From Sanderia malayensis (Eukaryota > Cnidaria > Scyphozoa > Semaeostomeae > Pelagiidae), in contig RQOL01000372.1 in NCBI GenBank assembly GCA_013076295.1, positions 434,001 to 498,000 of the forward strand: 64,000 bases of DNA, in the 5' to 3' direction. This document shows, in pieces, positions 52,101-63,517 of the stretch. Numbering within the stretch: the stretch's first letter is position 1; each line of letters begins with the position of its first letter. A program made the position numbers and the translations under genes. The notes below the pieces were generated by a model. The model saw only the letters and a program-made list of their open reading frames with translations, had not been told where the DNA came from and did no database searches.

Positions 52101-53920
52101 GATTTTTATTGGTGTAAATTGTGGGAATGAATGTTAATATTGCTCAAAAAAGTAACTAAAAGTGTATAACAATCTGTTCTCGCTGAATTGACATCGAATC
52201 ATGCGCAAATTGTGCAAGTGAATCCTAATCTTGATTAGTGTAAGTTGCGGGAATAAAAGTTATTTTTTATTAGTGTAAATTGTGGGAATGAATGTTTATA
52301 TAACTGAAAAAAGTAACTAAAAGTTTATAACAATTTGTTTTTGCTGAATTGACGTGGAATCATGCGCAAATTGTGGGAATGAATTTAATTTTGATTAGTG
52401 TAATTTGCGGGAATAAAAGTTGATTTTTATTGGTGTACATTGTGGGAGGGAAAATTAGTTTTTATTAGTGTAAATTGTGGGAATGGGTGTTATCTTTTAT
52501 TAGTGTAAATAGTGGGAAGGAATGTTAATATTACTGAAAAAAGTAACTAAAAGTGTATAACAATTTGTTCTCGCTGAATTGACATCGAATCATGCCCAAA
52601 TTGTGGGAATGAATCCTAATTTTGATTAGTGTAAGTTGTGGGAAAAAATTTTAATTTTTTTTGGTGTAAATTGTGGGAATGAATGTTAATGTAACTGGAA
52701 CAAGTAACTAAAAGTGTATAACAAATTGTTCTCGCTGAATTGACATGGAATCAAGCGCAAGTTGTGGGAATGAATTTAATTTTGATTAGTGTAAGTTGCG
52801 GGAATAAAAGTTGATTTTTATTGGTGTAAATTGTGGGAATGAATCCTAATTTTGATTAGTGTAAGTTGCGGGAATAAAAGTTCTTTTTTATTAGTGTAAA
52901 TTTTGGGAATGAATGTTTATATAACTGAAAAAAGTAACTAAAAGTTTATAACAATTTGTTTTTGCTGAATTGACATGGAATCATGCGCAAATTGTGGGAA
53001 TGAATTTAATTTTGATTAGTGTAATTTGCGGGAATAAAAGTTGATTTTTATTGGTGTACATTGTGGGAGGGAAAATTAGTTTTTATTAGTGTAAACTGTG
53101 GGAATGGGTGTTATCTTTTATTAGTGTAAATAGTGGGAAGGAATGAAAATATTACTGAAAAATAAAAATAAAAGTGTACAACAATTTGTTCTCGCTGAAT
53201 TGACGTGGAATCATGCGCACATTTTGGGAATGAATCCTAATTTTGATTAGTGTAAGTTGTGGGAAAAAATTTTAATTTTTTTTGGTGTAAATTGTGGGAA
53301 TGAATGTTAATGTAACTGGAACAAGTAACTAAAAGTGTATAACAAATTGTTCTCGCTGAATTGACATGGAATCAAGCGCAAATTGTGGGAATGAATTTAA
53401 TTTTGATTAGTGTAAGTTGCGGGAATAAAAGTTGATTTTTATTGGTGTACATTGTGGGAGGGAAAATTAGTTTTTATTAGTGTAAATAGTGGGAAGGAAT
53501 GTTAATATTACTGAAAAAAGTAACTAAAAGTGTATAACAATTTGTTCTCGCTGAATTGACATCGAATCATGCGCAAATCGTGCGAGTGAATCCTAATCTT
53601 GATTAGTGTAAGTTGCGGGAATAAAAGTTGATTTTTATTAGTGTAAACTGTGGGAATGAATGTTTATATAACTGAAAAAAGTAACTAAAAGTGTATAACA
53701 ATTTGTTTTCGCTGAATTGACATCGAATCATGCGCAAATTGTGGGAATGAATCCTAATTTTGATTAGTGTAAGTTGGGGGAAAAAATGGTAATTTTTTTT
53801 GGTGTAAATTGTGGGAATGAATGTTAACGTAACTAGAACAAGTAACTAAAAGTGTATAACAATCTGTGTTCGCTGAATTGACATCGAATCATGCGCAAAT
53901 GGTGGGAATGAAATTAATTT
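49161..53920 (+). repeat. 3.9-kb-class higher-order unit, copy 2
   Basis: Same landmark order (49327, about 49455, 50367, 52212). Relative to copy 1 it carries an extra A-B-C unit near 49800-49960 (GAATTTAATATTGATTAG followed by TTATTACTGTAAATTG). Its left edge is a hybrid brick, joining GGGAGGGAAAATTAG to TTATTAGTATAAATTGTGGG. Confidence 0.85.
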
Positions 53921-56900
53921 TGATTAGTGTAAGTTTCGGGAAAAAAGTTAATTTTTATTGCTATAAATTGTGGGAGTGAATGTTATCTTTTATTAGTGTA
54001 AATTGTGGGAAGGAATGTTAATATTATTGAAAAAAGTAACTATAATGTATAACAATTTGTTCTGGCTGAATTGACGTGGAATCATGCGCAAAGTGTGGGA
54101 ATGAATCCAAATTTTGATTAGTATAAGTTGCGGGAATAAAAGTTGATTTTTATTGGTGTAAATTGTGGGAATGAAAGTTAATTTTTATTAGTGTAAATTG
54201 TGGGAATAAGTGCTATCATTTATTAGTGTAAATAGAAGCAACTAAAAGTTTTTAACAACTTGTTCTTGCAGAATTGACGTGGAATCATGCGCAAATTGTG
54301 GGAATAAATCTAAATAAATTGTTGGAATGAATGTTAATATTACTCAAAAAAGCAACTACAAGTGTATAACAATTTGTTTTCGCTGAATTGACATGGAATC
54401 ATGCGCAAATTGTGGGAATGAATCCTAATTTTGATTAGTGTAAGTTGCGGGAATAAAAGTGTTATTTTTTATTAGTGTAAATTGTGGGAATGAATGTTTA
54501 TATAACTGAAAAAAGTAACTAAAAGTGTATAACAATTTGTTTTCGCTGAATTGACGTCGAATCATGCGCAAATTGTGGGAATGAATTTAATATTGATTAG
54601 TGTAAGTTGCGGGAATAAAAGTTATTTTTTATTACTGTAAATTGTGGGAATGAATGTTTATATAACTGAAAAAAGTAACTAAAAGTGTATAACAATTTGT
54701 TTTCGCTGAATTGACGTCGAATCATGCGCAAATTGTGGGAATGAATCTTAATTTTCATTAGTGTAAGTTTCGGGAAAAAAAGTTAATTTTTCTTGGTATA
54801 AATTGTGGGAATGAATGTTTATATAACTGAAAAAAGTAACTAAAAGTGTATAACAATTTGTTTTCGCTGAATTGACGTCGAATCACGCGCAAATTGTGGG
54901 AATGAATTTAATTTTGATTAGTGTAAGTTGCGGGAATAAAAGTTATTTTTTATTACTGTAAATTGTGGGAATGAATGTTAATTTTGATTAGGGTAAGTTG
55001 CGGGAATAAAAGTTGATTTTTATTGGTGTAAATTGTGGGAGGGAAAATTAATTTTTATTGGTGTAAATTGTGGGAATGAGTGTTATCTTCTATTAGTGTA
55101 AATAGTGGGAAGGAATGTTAATATTACTGAAAAAAGTAACTAATAGTGTATAACAATTTGTTCTCCCTGAAAATGACATCGAATCATGCGCAAATTGTGG
55201 GAATGAATCCTAATCTTGCTTAGTGTAAGTTGCGGGAATAAAAATTAATTTTTATTGGTGCAAATTGTGGGAATGAATGTTAATATAACTGAAACAAGCA
55301 ACTAGAAGTTTATAACAATTTGTTTTCGCTGAATCGACGTGGTGTCATGCGCAAATTGTGGGAATGAATGTTATTTTTGATTAGTGTAAGTTGCCGGAAT
55401 AAAGGTTGATTTTTATTGGTGTAAATTGTGGGAATGAAAGTTAATTTTTATTAGTGTAAATTGTGGGAATGAGTGTTATCTTTTATTATTGTAAATTGTG
55501 GGAATGAATGTTAATATAACTGGAACAAGTAACTAAAAGTGGATAACAATTTGTTCTCGCTAAATTGACATCGAATCATGCGCAAATTGTGGGAATGAAT
55601 CCTAATTTTGATTAGTGTAAGTTGCGGGAATAAAAGTTATTTTTTATTAGTGTAAATGGTGGGAATGAATGTTTATATAACTGAAAAAAGTAACTAAAAG
55701 TGTATAACAATTTGTTTTCGCTGAATTGACGTGGAATCATGCGCAAATTGTGGGAATGAATTTTATTTTGATTAGTGTAAGTTGCGGGAATAAAAGTTGA
55801 TTTTTATTGGTGTAATGTGTGGGAGGGAAAATTAATTTTTATTAGTGTAAATTGTGGGAATCAGTGTTATCATTTATTAGTGTAAATAGAGGGAAGGAAT
55901 GTTAATATTACTGAAAAAAGTAACTAAAAGTGTATAACAACTTGTTCTGGCAGAATTGACGTGGAATCATGCGCAAATTGTGGGAATGAATCTAAATAAA
56001 TTGTGGGAATGAATGTTAATATTACTCGAAAAAGTATCTACAAGTGTATAACAATTTGTTTTCGCTGAATTGACATGGAATCATGCGCAAATTGTGGGAA
56101 TGAATCCTAATTTTGATTAGTGTAAGTTGCGGGAATAAAAGTTCTTTTTTATTAGTGTAAATTGTGGGAATGAATGTTTATATAACTGAAAAAAGTAACT
56201 AAAAGTGTATAACAATTTGTTAACGCTGAATTGACATCGAATCATGCGCAAATTGTGGGAATGAATCCTAATTTTGATTAGTGTAAGTTGCGGGAATAAA
56301 AGTAATTTTTTATTAGTGTAAATTGTGGGAATGAATGTTAATGTAACTGGAACAAGTAACTAAAAGTGTATAACAATTTGTTCTCGCTGAATTGACATGA
56401 AATCAAGCGCAAATTGTGGGAATGAATCCTAGTTTTGATTAGTGTAAGTTGCGGGAATAAAAGTTGATTTTCATTGGTGCAAATTGTGGGAATGAATGTT
56501 AATATTGCTCAAAAAAGTAACTAAAAGTCGATAACAATTTTTTTTCGCTGAATTGACATGGAGTCATGCGCAAATTGTGGGAATGAATCCTAAGTTTGAT
56601 TAGTGTAAGTTGCGGGAATAAAAGTAATTTTTTATTAGTGTAAATTGTGGGAATGAATGTTAATGTAACTGGAACAAGTAAGTAAAAGTGTATAACAATT
56701 TGTTCTCGCTGAATTGACATGGAATCGAGCGCAAATTGTGGGAATGAATCCTAGTTTTGATTAGTGTAAGTTGCGGGAATAAAAGTTGATTTTTATTGGT
56801 GTAAATTGTGGAAATGAATGTTAATATTGCTCAAAAAAGTAACTAAAAGTGTATAACAATCTGTTCTCGCTGAATTGACATCGAATCATGCGCAAATTGT

Positions 56901-57000
56901 GCAAGTGAATCCTAATCTTGATTAGTGTAAGTTGCGGGAATAAAAGTTATTTTTTATTAGTGTAAATTGTGGGAATGAATGTTTATATTACTGAACAAAA
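53921..57000 (+). repeat. 3.9-kb-class higher-order unit, copy 3 (shortened)
   Basis: Landmarks at 54105, about 54233, 55215 and 56899. It has about 230 bp more than copy 1 in its first part and 161 bp less in its second, both whole-brick amounts. After about 56970 it diverges into AATCGTGCGAATG-type bricks. Confidence 0.85.
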
Positions 57001-58512
57001 TAACTAAAAGTGCATAACAATTTGTTTTCGCTGAATTGACATCGAATCATGCGCAAATCGTGCGAATGAATCCTAATCTTGATTAGTGTAGGTTGCGGAA
57101 AAAAAGTTAACTTTTTTGGTGTAAATTGTGGGAATGAATGTCTATATAACTGAAAAAAGTAACTAAAAGTGTATAACAATTTGTTCTCGCTGAATTGACA
57201 TCGAATCATGCGCAAATCGTGCGAATGAATCCTAATTTTGATTAGTGTAAGTTGCGGGAATAAAAGTTGATTTTTATTGGTGTACATTGTGGGAGGGAAA
57301 ATTAGTTTTTATTAGTGTAAATAGTGGGAAGGAATGTTAATATTACTGAAAAAAGTAACTAAAAGTGTATAACAATTTGTTCTCGCTGAATTGACATCGA
57401 ATCATGCGCAAATCGTGCGAGTGAATCCTAATCTTGATTAGTGTAAGTTGCGGGAATAAAAGTTGATTTTTATTAGTGTAAACTGTGGGAATGAATGTTT
57501 ATATAACTGAAAAAAGTAACTAAAAGTGTATAAAAATTTGTTTTCGCTGAATTGACATCGAATCATGCGCAAATTGTGGGAATGAATCCTAATTTTGATT
57601 AGTGTAAGTTGGGGGAAAAAATGGTAATTTTTTTTGGTGTAAATTGTTGGAATGAATGTTAACGTAACTAGAACAAGTAACTAAAAGTGTATAACAATCT
57701 GTGTTCGCTGAATTGACATCGAATCATGCGCAAATGGTGGGAATGAATTTAATTTTGATTAGTGTAAGTTGCGGGAATAAAAGTTGATTTTTTTGGTGTA
57801 CATTGTGGGAATGAATGTTTATATAACTGAAAAAAGTAACTAAAAGTTTATAACAATTTGTTTTTGCTGAATTGACGTGGAATCATGCGCAAATTGTGGG
57901 AATGAATTTAATTTTGATTAGTGTAAATTGCGGGAATAAAAGTTGATTTTTATTGGTGTACATTGTGGGAGGGAAAATTAGTTTTTATTAGTGTAAATTG
58001 TGGGAATGAGTGTTATCTTTTATTAGTGTAAATAGTGGGAAGGAATGTTAATATTACTGAAAAAAGTAACTAAAAGTGTATAACAATTTGTTCTCGCTGA
58101 ATTGACATCGAATCATGCGCAAATCGTGCGAATGAATCCTAATCTTGATTAGTGTAAGTTGCGGGAATAAAAGTTGATTTTTTTTAGTGTAAACTGTGGG
58201 AATGAATGTTTATATAACTGAAAAAAGTAACTAAAAGTGTATAAAAATTTGTTTTCGCTGAATTGACATCAAATCATGCGCAAATTGTGGGAATGAATCC
58301 TAATTTTGATTAGTGTAAGTTGGGGGAAAAAATGTTAATTTTTTTTGGTTTTAATTGTGGGAATGAATGTTAATGTAACTGGAACAAGTAACTAAAAGTG
58401 TATAACAATTTGTTCTCGCTGAATTGACATGGAATCAAGCGCAAATTGTGGGAATGAATCCTAGTTTTGATTAGTGTAAGTTGCGGGAATAAAAGTTGAT
58501 TTTTATTGGTGT
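57001..58512 (+). repeat. Satellite array, mosaic stretch
   Basis: Brick string closely resembling 33300-36360: GTAGGTTGCGG with AAGTTAACTTTTTTGG, AATCGTGCGAATG, GTGTAAACTGTGGG and GTTGGGGGAAAAAATG in similar order. The minus-strand open frame at 56988-57287 is a shadow of these bricks. No gene seen. Confidence 0.9.
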
Positions 58513-61022
58513 AAATTGTGGGAATGAATCCTAAATTTGATTAGTGTAAGTTGCGGGAAAAAAAGTTAATTTTTTTTGGTGTAAATTGTGGGAATGAATG
58601 TCTATATAACTGAAAAAAGTATCTAAAAGTGTATAACAATTTGTGTTCGCTGAATTGACGTGTAATCATGCGCAAATTGTGGGAATGAATTTAATTTTGA
58701 TTAGTGTAAGTTGCGGGAATAAAAGTTGAATTTTATTGGTGTACATTGTGGGAGGGAAAATTGGTTTTTATTAGTGTAAATTGTGGGAATGAGTGTTATC
58801 TTTTATTAGTGTAAATAGTTGGAAGGTATGTTAATATTACTGAAAAAAGTAACTAAAAGTGCATAACAATTTGTTCTCGCTGAATTGACATCGAATCATG
58901 CGCAAGTTGTGGGAATGAATCCTAATTTTGATTAGTGTAAGTTGCGGGAAAAAAGTTAATTTTTATTGGTGTAAATTATGGGAAAGAATGTTAATATTAC
59001 TGAAAAAAGTAACTAAAAGTGTATAACAATTTGTTTTCGCTCAATTGACGTGGAATCATGCGCAAATTGTGGGAATGAATTTAATTTTGATTAGTGTAAG
59101 TTGCGGGAATAAAAGTTGATTGTTATTGGTGTAAATTGTGGGAGGGAAAATTAATTTTTATTAGTGTAAATTGTGGGAATGAGTATTATCTTTTATTAGT
59201 GTAAATAGTGGGAGGGAATGTTAATATTACTGAAAAAAGTAACTAAAAGTGTATAACAATTTGTTCTCGCTGAAATGACATCGAATCATGCGCAAATTGT
59301 GGGAATGAATCCTAATTTTGATTAGTGTAAGTTGCGGGAAAAAAAGTTAATTTTTTTTTGTGTAAATTGTGGGAATGAATGTTAATATAACTGGAACAAG
59401 TAACTACAAGTGTATAACAATTTGTTTTCGCTGAATTGACGTGGAATCATGCGCAAATTGTGGGAATGAATTTAATTTTGATTAGTGTAAGTTGCGGGAA
59501 GAACAGTTGATTTTTATTGGTGTAAATTGTTGGAGGGAAAATTAATTTTATTAGTGTAAATTGTCGGAATGAGTGTTATCTTTTATTAGTGTAAATAGTG
59601 GGAAGGAATGTTAATATTACTGAAAAAAGTAACTAAATGTGTATAATAATTTGTTCCGCCTGAATTGACGTGGAATCATGCGCAAATTGTGGGAATGAAT
59701 CTAATTAAATTGTGGGAATGAATGTTAATATTACTCAAAAATATAACTAAAAGTGTATAACAATTTGTTTTCGATGAATTGACATGGAATCATGCGCAAA
59801 TTGTGGGAATGAATCTTAATTTTGATTAGTGTAAGTTTCGGGAAAAAAGTTAATTTTTCTTGGCATAAATTGTGGGAATGAATGTCAATATAACTGGAAC
59901 AAGTAACTAAAGTGTATAACAATTTGTTCTCGCTGAATTGACATGGAATCATGCGCAAATTGTGGGAATGAATCCTAATTTTGATTAGTGTAAGTTTCGG
60001 GAAAAAAAGTTAATTTTTCTTGGTATAAATTGTGGGAGTGAATGTTATCTTTTATTAGTGTAAATTGTGGGAAGGAATGTTAATATTGCTGAAAAAGTAA
60101 CTATAATGTATAACAATTTGTTCTGGCTGAATTGACGTGGAATCATGCGCAAATTGTGGGAATGAATGTTAATTTTGATTAGTGTAAGTTGCGGGAATAA
60201 AATTGATTTTTATTGGTGTAAATTGTCGGAATAAATGTTAATATAACTGGAACAAGTAACTAAAAGTGTATAACAATTTGTTCTCGCTGAATTGACATGG
60301 AATCATGCGCAAATTGTGGGAATGAATCCTAATTTTGATTAGTGTAAGTTGCGGGAAAAAAGTTAATTGTTATTGGTGTAAATTGTGGGAATGAATGTTA
60401 ATATAACTGGAACAAGTAACTAAAAGTGTATAACAATTTGCTTTCGCTGAATTGACACGGAATCATGCGCAAATTGTGGGAATGAATCCTAGTTTTGATT
60501 AGTGAAAGTTGCGGGAATAAAAGTTGATTTTTATTGGTGTAAATTGGGGATATGAATGTTAATATAACTGGAACAAGTAACTAAAAGAGTATAACAACTT
60601 GCTTTCGCTGATTTGACGTGGAATCATGCGTAAATTGTGGGAATGAATCCTAATTTTGATTAGTGTAAGTTTCGGGAAAAAAAGTTAATTTTTATTGGTA
60701 TAAATTGTGGGAGTGAATGTTATCTTTTATTAGTGTAAATTGTGGGAAGGAATGTTAATTTTACTGAAAAAAGTAACTATAATGTATAACAATTTGTTCT
60801 GGCTGAATTGACGTGGAAACATGCGCAATTTGTGGGAATGAATGTTAATTTTGATTAGTGTAAGTTGCGGGAATAAAAGTTAATTTTTGTTGGTGTAAAT
60901 TGTAGGAATGAGTGTTATCTTTTATTAGTGTAAATAGTGGGAAGGAATGTTAATATTTCTGAAAAAAGTAACGAAAAGTGTATAACAATTTGATTTCTCT
61001 CAATTGACATGGAATCAAGCGC
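58513..61022 (+). repeat. 2,510-bp tandem repeat, copy 1
   Basis: AAATTGTGGGAATGAATCC at 58513 aligns with 61023, and GTGTAATCATG at 58660 with 61170. The offset is a constant 2,510 until near 60770, where copy 2 is one A shorter in a GAAAAAAG run. That is the only difference I found by eye before the end of the match at about 61008/63517. It contains the empty LINE site at 59881. Confidence 0.9.
59881..59885. other. Empty (pre-insertion) site of the LINE, copy 1
   Basis: Flanks on both sides equal those of the filled site at 36443-37000: CTTGGCATAAATTGTGGG before it, including the uncommon GGCATAAA, and CAATATAACTGG then AAGTAACTAAAGTG after it. AATGT is present once. Confidence 0.8.
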
Positions 61023-63517
61023 AAATTGTGGGAATGAATCCTAAATTTGATTAGTGTAAGTTGCGGGAAAAAAAGTTAATTTTTTTTGGTGTAAATTGTG
61101 GGAATGAATGTCTATATAACTGAAAAAAGTATCTAAAAGTGTATAACAATTTGTGTTCGCTGAATTGACGTGTAATCATGCGCAAATTGTGGGAATGAAT
61201 TTAATTTTGATTAGTGTAAGTTGCGGGAATAAAAGTTGAATTTTATTGGTGTACATTGTGGGAGGGAAAATTGGTTTTTATTAGTGTAAATTGTGGGAAT
61301 GAGTGTTATCTTTTATTAGTGTAAATAGTTGGAAGGTATGTTAATATTACTGAAAAAAGTAACTAAAAGTGCATAACAATTTGTTCTCGCTGAATTGACA
61401 TCGAATCATGCGCAAGTTGTGGGAATGAATCCTAATTTTGATTAGTGTAAGTTGCGGGAAAAAAGTTAATTTTTATTGGTGTAAATTATGGGAAAGAATG
61501 TTAATATTACTGAAAAAAGTAACTAAAAGTGTATAACAATTTGTTTTCGCTCAATTGACGTGGAATCATGCGCAAATTGTGGGAATGAATTTAATTTTGA
61601 TTAGTGTAAGTTGCGGGAATAAAAGTTGATTGTTATTGGTGTAAATTGTGGGAGGGAAAATTAATTTTTATTAGTGTAAATTGTGGGAATGAGTATTATC
61701 TTTTATTAGTGTAAATAGTGGGAGGGAATGTTAATATTACTGAAAAAAGTAACTAAAAGTGTATAACAATTTGTTCTCGCTGAAATGACATCGAATCATG
61801 CGCAAATTGTGGGAATGAATCCTAATTTTGATTAGTGTAAGTTGCGGGAAAAAAAGTTAATTTTTTTTTGTGTAAATTGTGGGAATGAATGTTAATATAA
61901 CTGGAACAAGTAACTACAAGTGTATAACAATTTGTTTTCGCTGAATTGACGTGGAATCATGCGCAAATTGTGGGAATGAATTTAATTTTGATTAGTGTAA
62001 GTTGCGGGAAGAACAGTTGATTTTTATTGGTGTAAATTGTTGGAGGGAAAATTAATTTTATTAGTGTAAATTGTCGGAATGAGTGTTATCTTTTATTAGT
62101 GTAAATAGTGGGAAGGAATGTTAATATTACTGAAAAAAGTAACTAAATGTGTATAATAATTTGTTCCGCCTGAATTGACGTGGAATCATGCGCAAATTGT
62201 GGGAATGAATCTAATTAAATTGTGGGAATGAATGTTAATATTACTCAAAAATATAACTAAAAGTGTATAACAATTTGTTTTCGATGAATTGACATGGAAT
62301 CATGCGCAAATTGTGGGAATGAATCTTAATTTTGATTAGTGTAAGTTTCGGGAAAAAAGTTAATTTTTCTTGGCATAAATTGTGGGAATGAATGTCAATA
62401 TAACTGGAACAAGTAACTAAAGTGTATAACAATTTGTTCTCGCTGAATTGACATGGAATCATGCGCAAATTGTGGGAATGAATCCTAATTTTGATTAGTG
62501 TAAGTTTCGGGAAAAAAAGTTAATTTTTCTTGGTATAAATTGTGGGAGTGAATGTTATCTTTTATTAGTGTAAATTGTGGGAAGGAATGTTAATATTGCT
62601 GAAAAAGTAACTATAATGTATAACAATTTGTTCTGGCTGAATTGACGTGGAATCATGCGCAAATTGTGGGAATGAATGTTAATTTTGATTAGTGTAAGTT
62701 GCGGGAATAAAATTGATTTTTATTGGTGTAAATTGTCGGAATAAATGTTAATATAACTGGAACAAGTAACTAAAAGTGTATAACAATTTGTTCTCGCTGA
62801 ATTGACATGGAATCATGCGCAAATTGTGGGAATGAATCCTAATTTTGATTAGTGTAAGTTGCGGGAAAAAAGTTAATTGTTATTGGTGTAAATTGTGGGA
62901 ATGAATGTTAATATAACTGGAACAAGTAACTAAAAGTGTATAACAATTTGCTTTCGCTGAATTGACACGGAATCATGCGCAAATTGTGGGAATGAATCCT
63001 AGTTTTGATTAGTGAAAGTTGCGGGAATAAAAGTTGATTTTTATTGGTGTAAATTGGGGATATGAATGTTAATATAACTGGAACAAGTAACTAAAAGAGT
63101 ATAACAACTTGCTTTCGCTGATTTGACGTGGAATCATGCGTAAATTGTGGGAATGAATCCTAATTTTGATTAGTGTAAGTTTCGGGAAAAAAAGTTAATT
63201 TTTATTGGTATAAATTGTGGGAGTGAATGTTATCTTTTATTAGTGTAAATTGTGGGAAGGAATGTTAATTTTACTGAAAAAGTAACTATAATGTATAACA
63301 ATTTGTTCTGGCTGAATTGACGTGGAAACATGCGCAATTTGTGGGAATGAATGTTAATTTTGATTAGTGTAAGTTGCGGGAATAAAAGTTAATTTTTGTT
63401 GGTGTAAATTGTAGGAATGAGTGTTATCTTTTATTAGTGTAAATAGTGGGAAGGAATGTTAATATTTCTGAAAAAAGTAACGAAAAGTGTATAACAATTT
63501 GATTTCTCTCAATTGAC
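61023..63517 (+). repeat. 2,510-bp tandem repeat, copy 2
   Basis: Near-identical to copy 1. It ends at about 63517, where it reads TCAATTGACGTGGAATCATG and copy 1 reads TCAATTGACATGGAATCAAG. The switch in copy 1 marks the exchange junction between the two copies. Confidence 0.9.
62391..62395. other. Empty (pre-insertion) site of the LINE, copy 2
   Basis: Same intact brick as at 59881, carried by the second 2,510-bp copy. Single AATGT. Confidence 0.8.

Noticed and set aside
59731..59958. Two identical 75-codon minus-strand open frames (also 62241-62468)
   Set aside because: Identity is explained by the 2,510-bp tandem duplication; the sequence is ordinary A and short bricks. The frame at 56499-56720 is rejected for the same reason.
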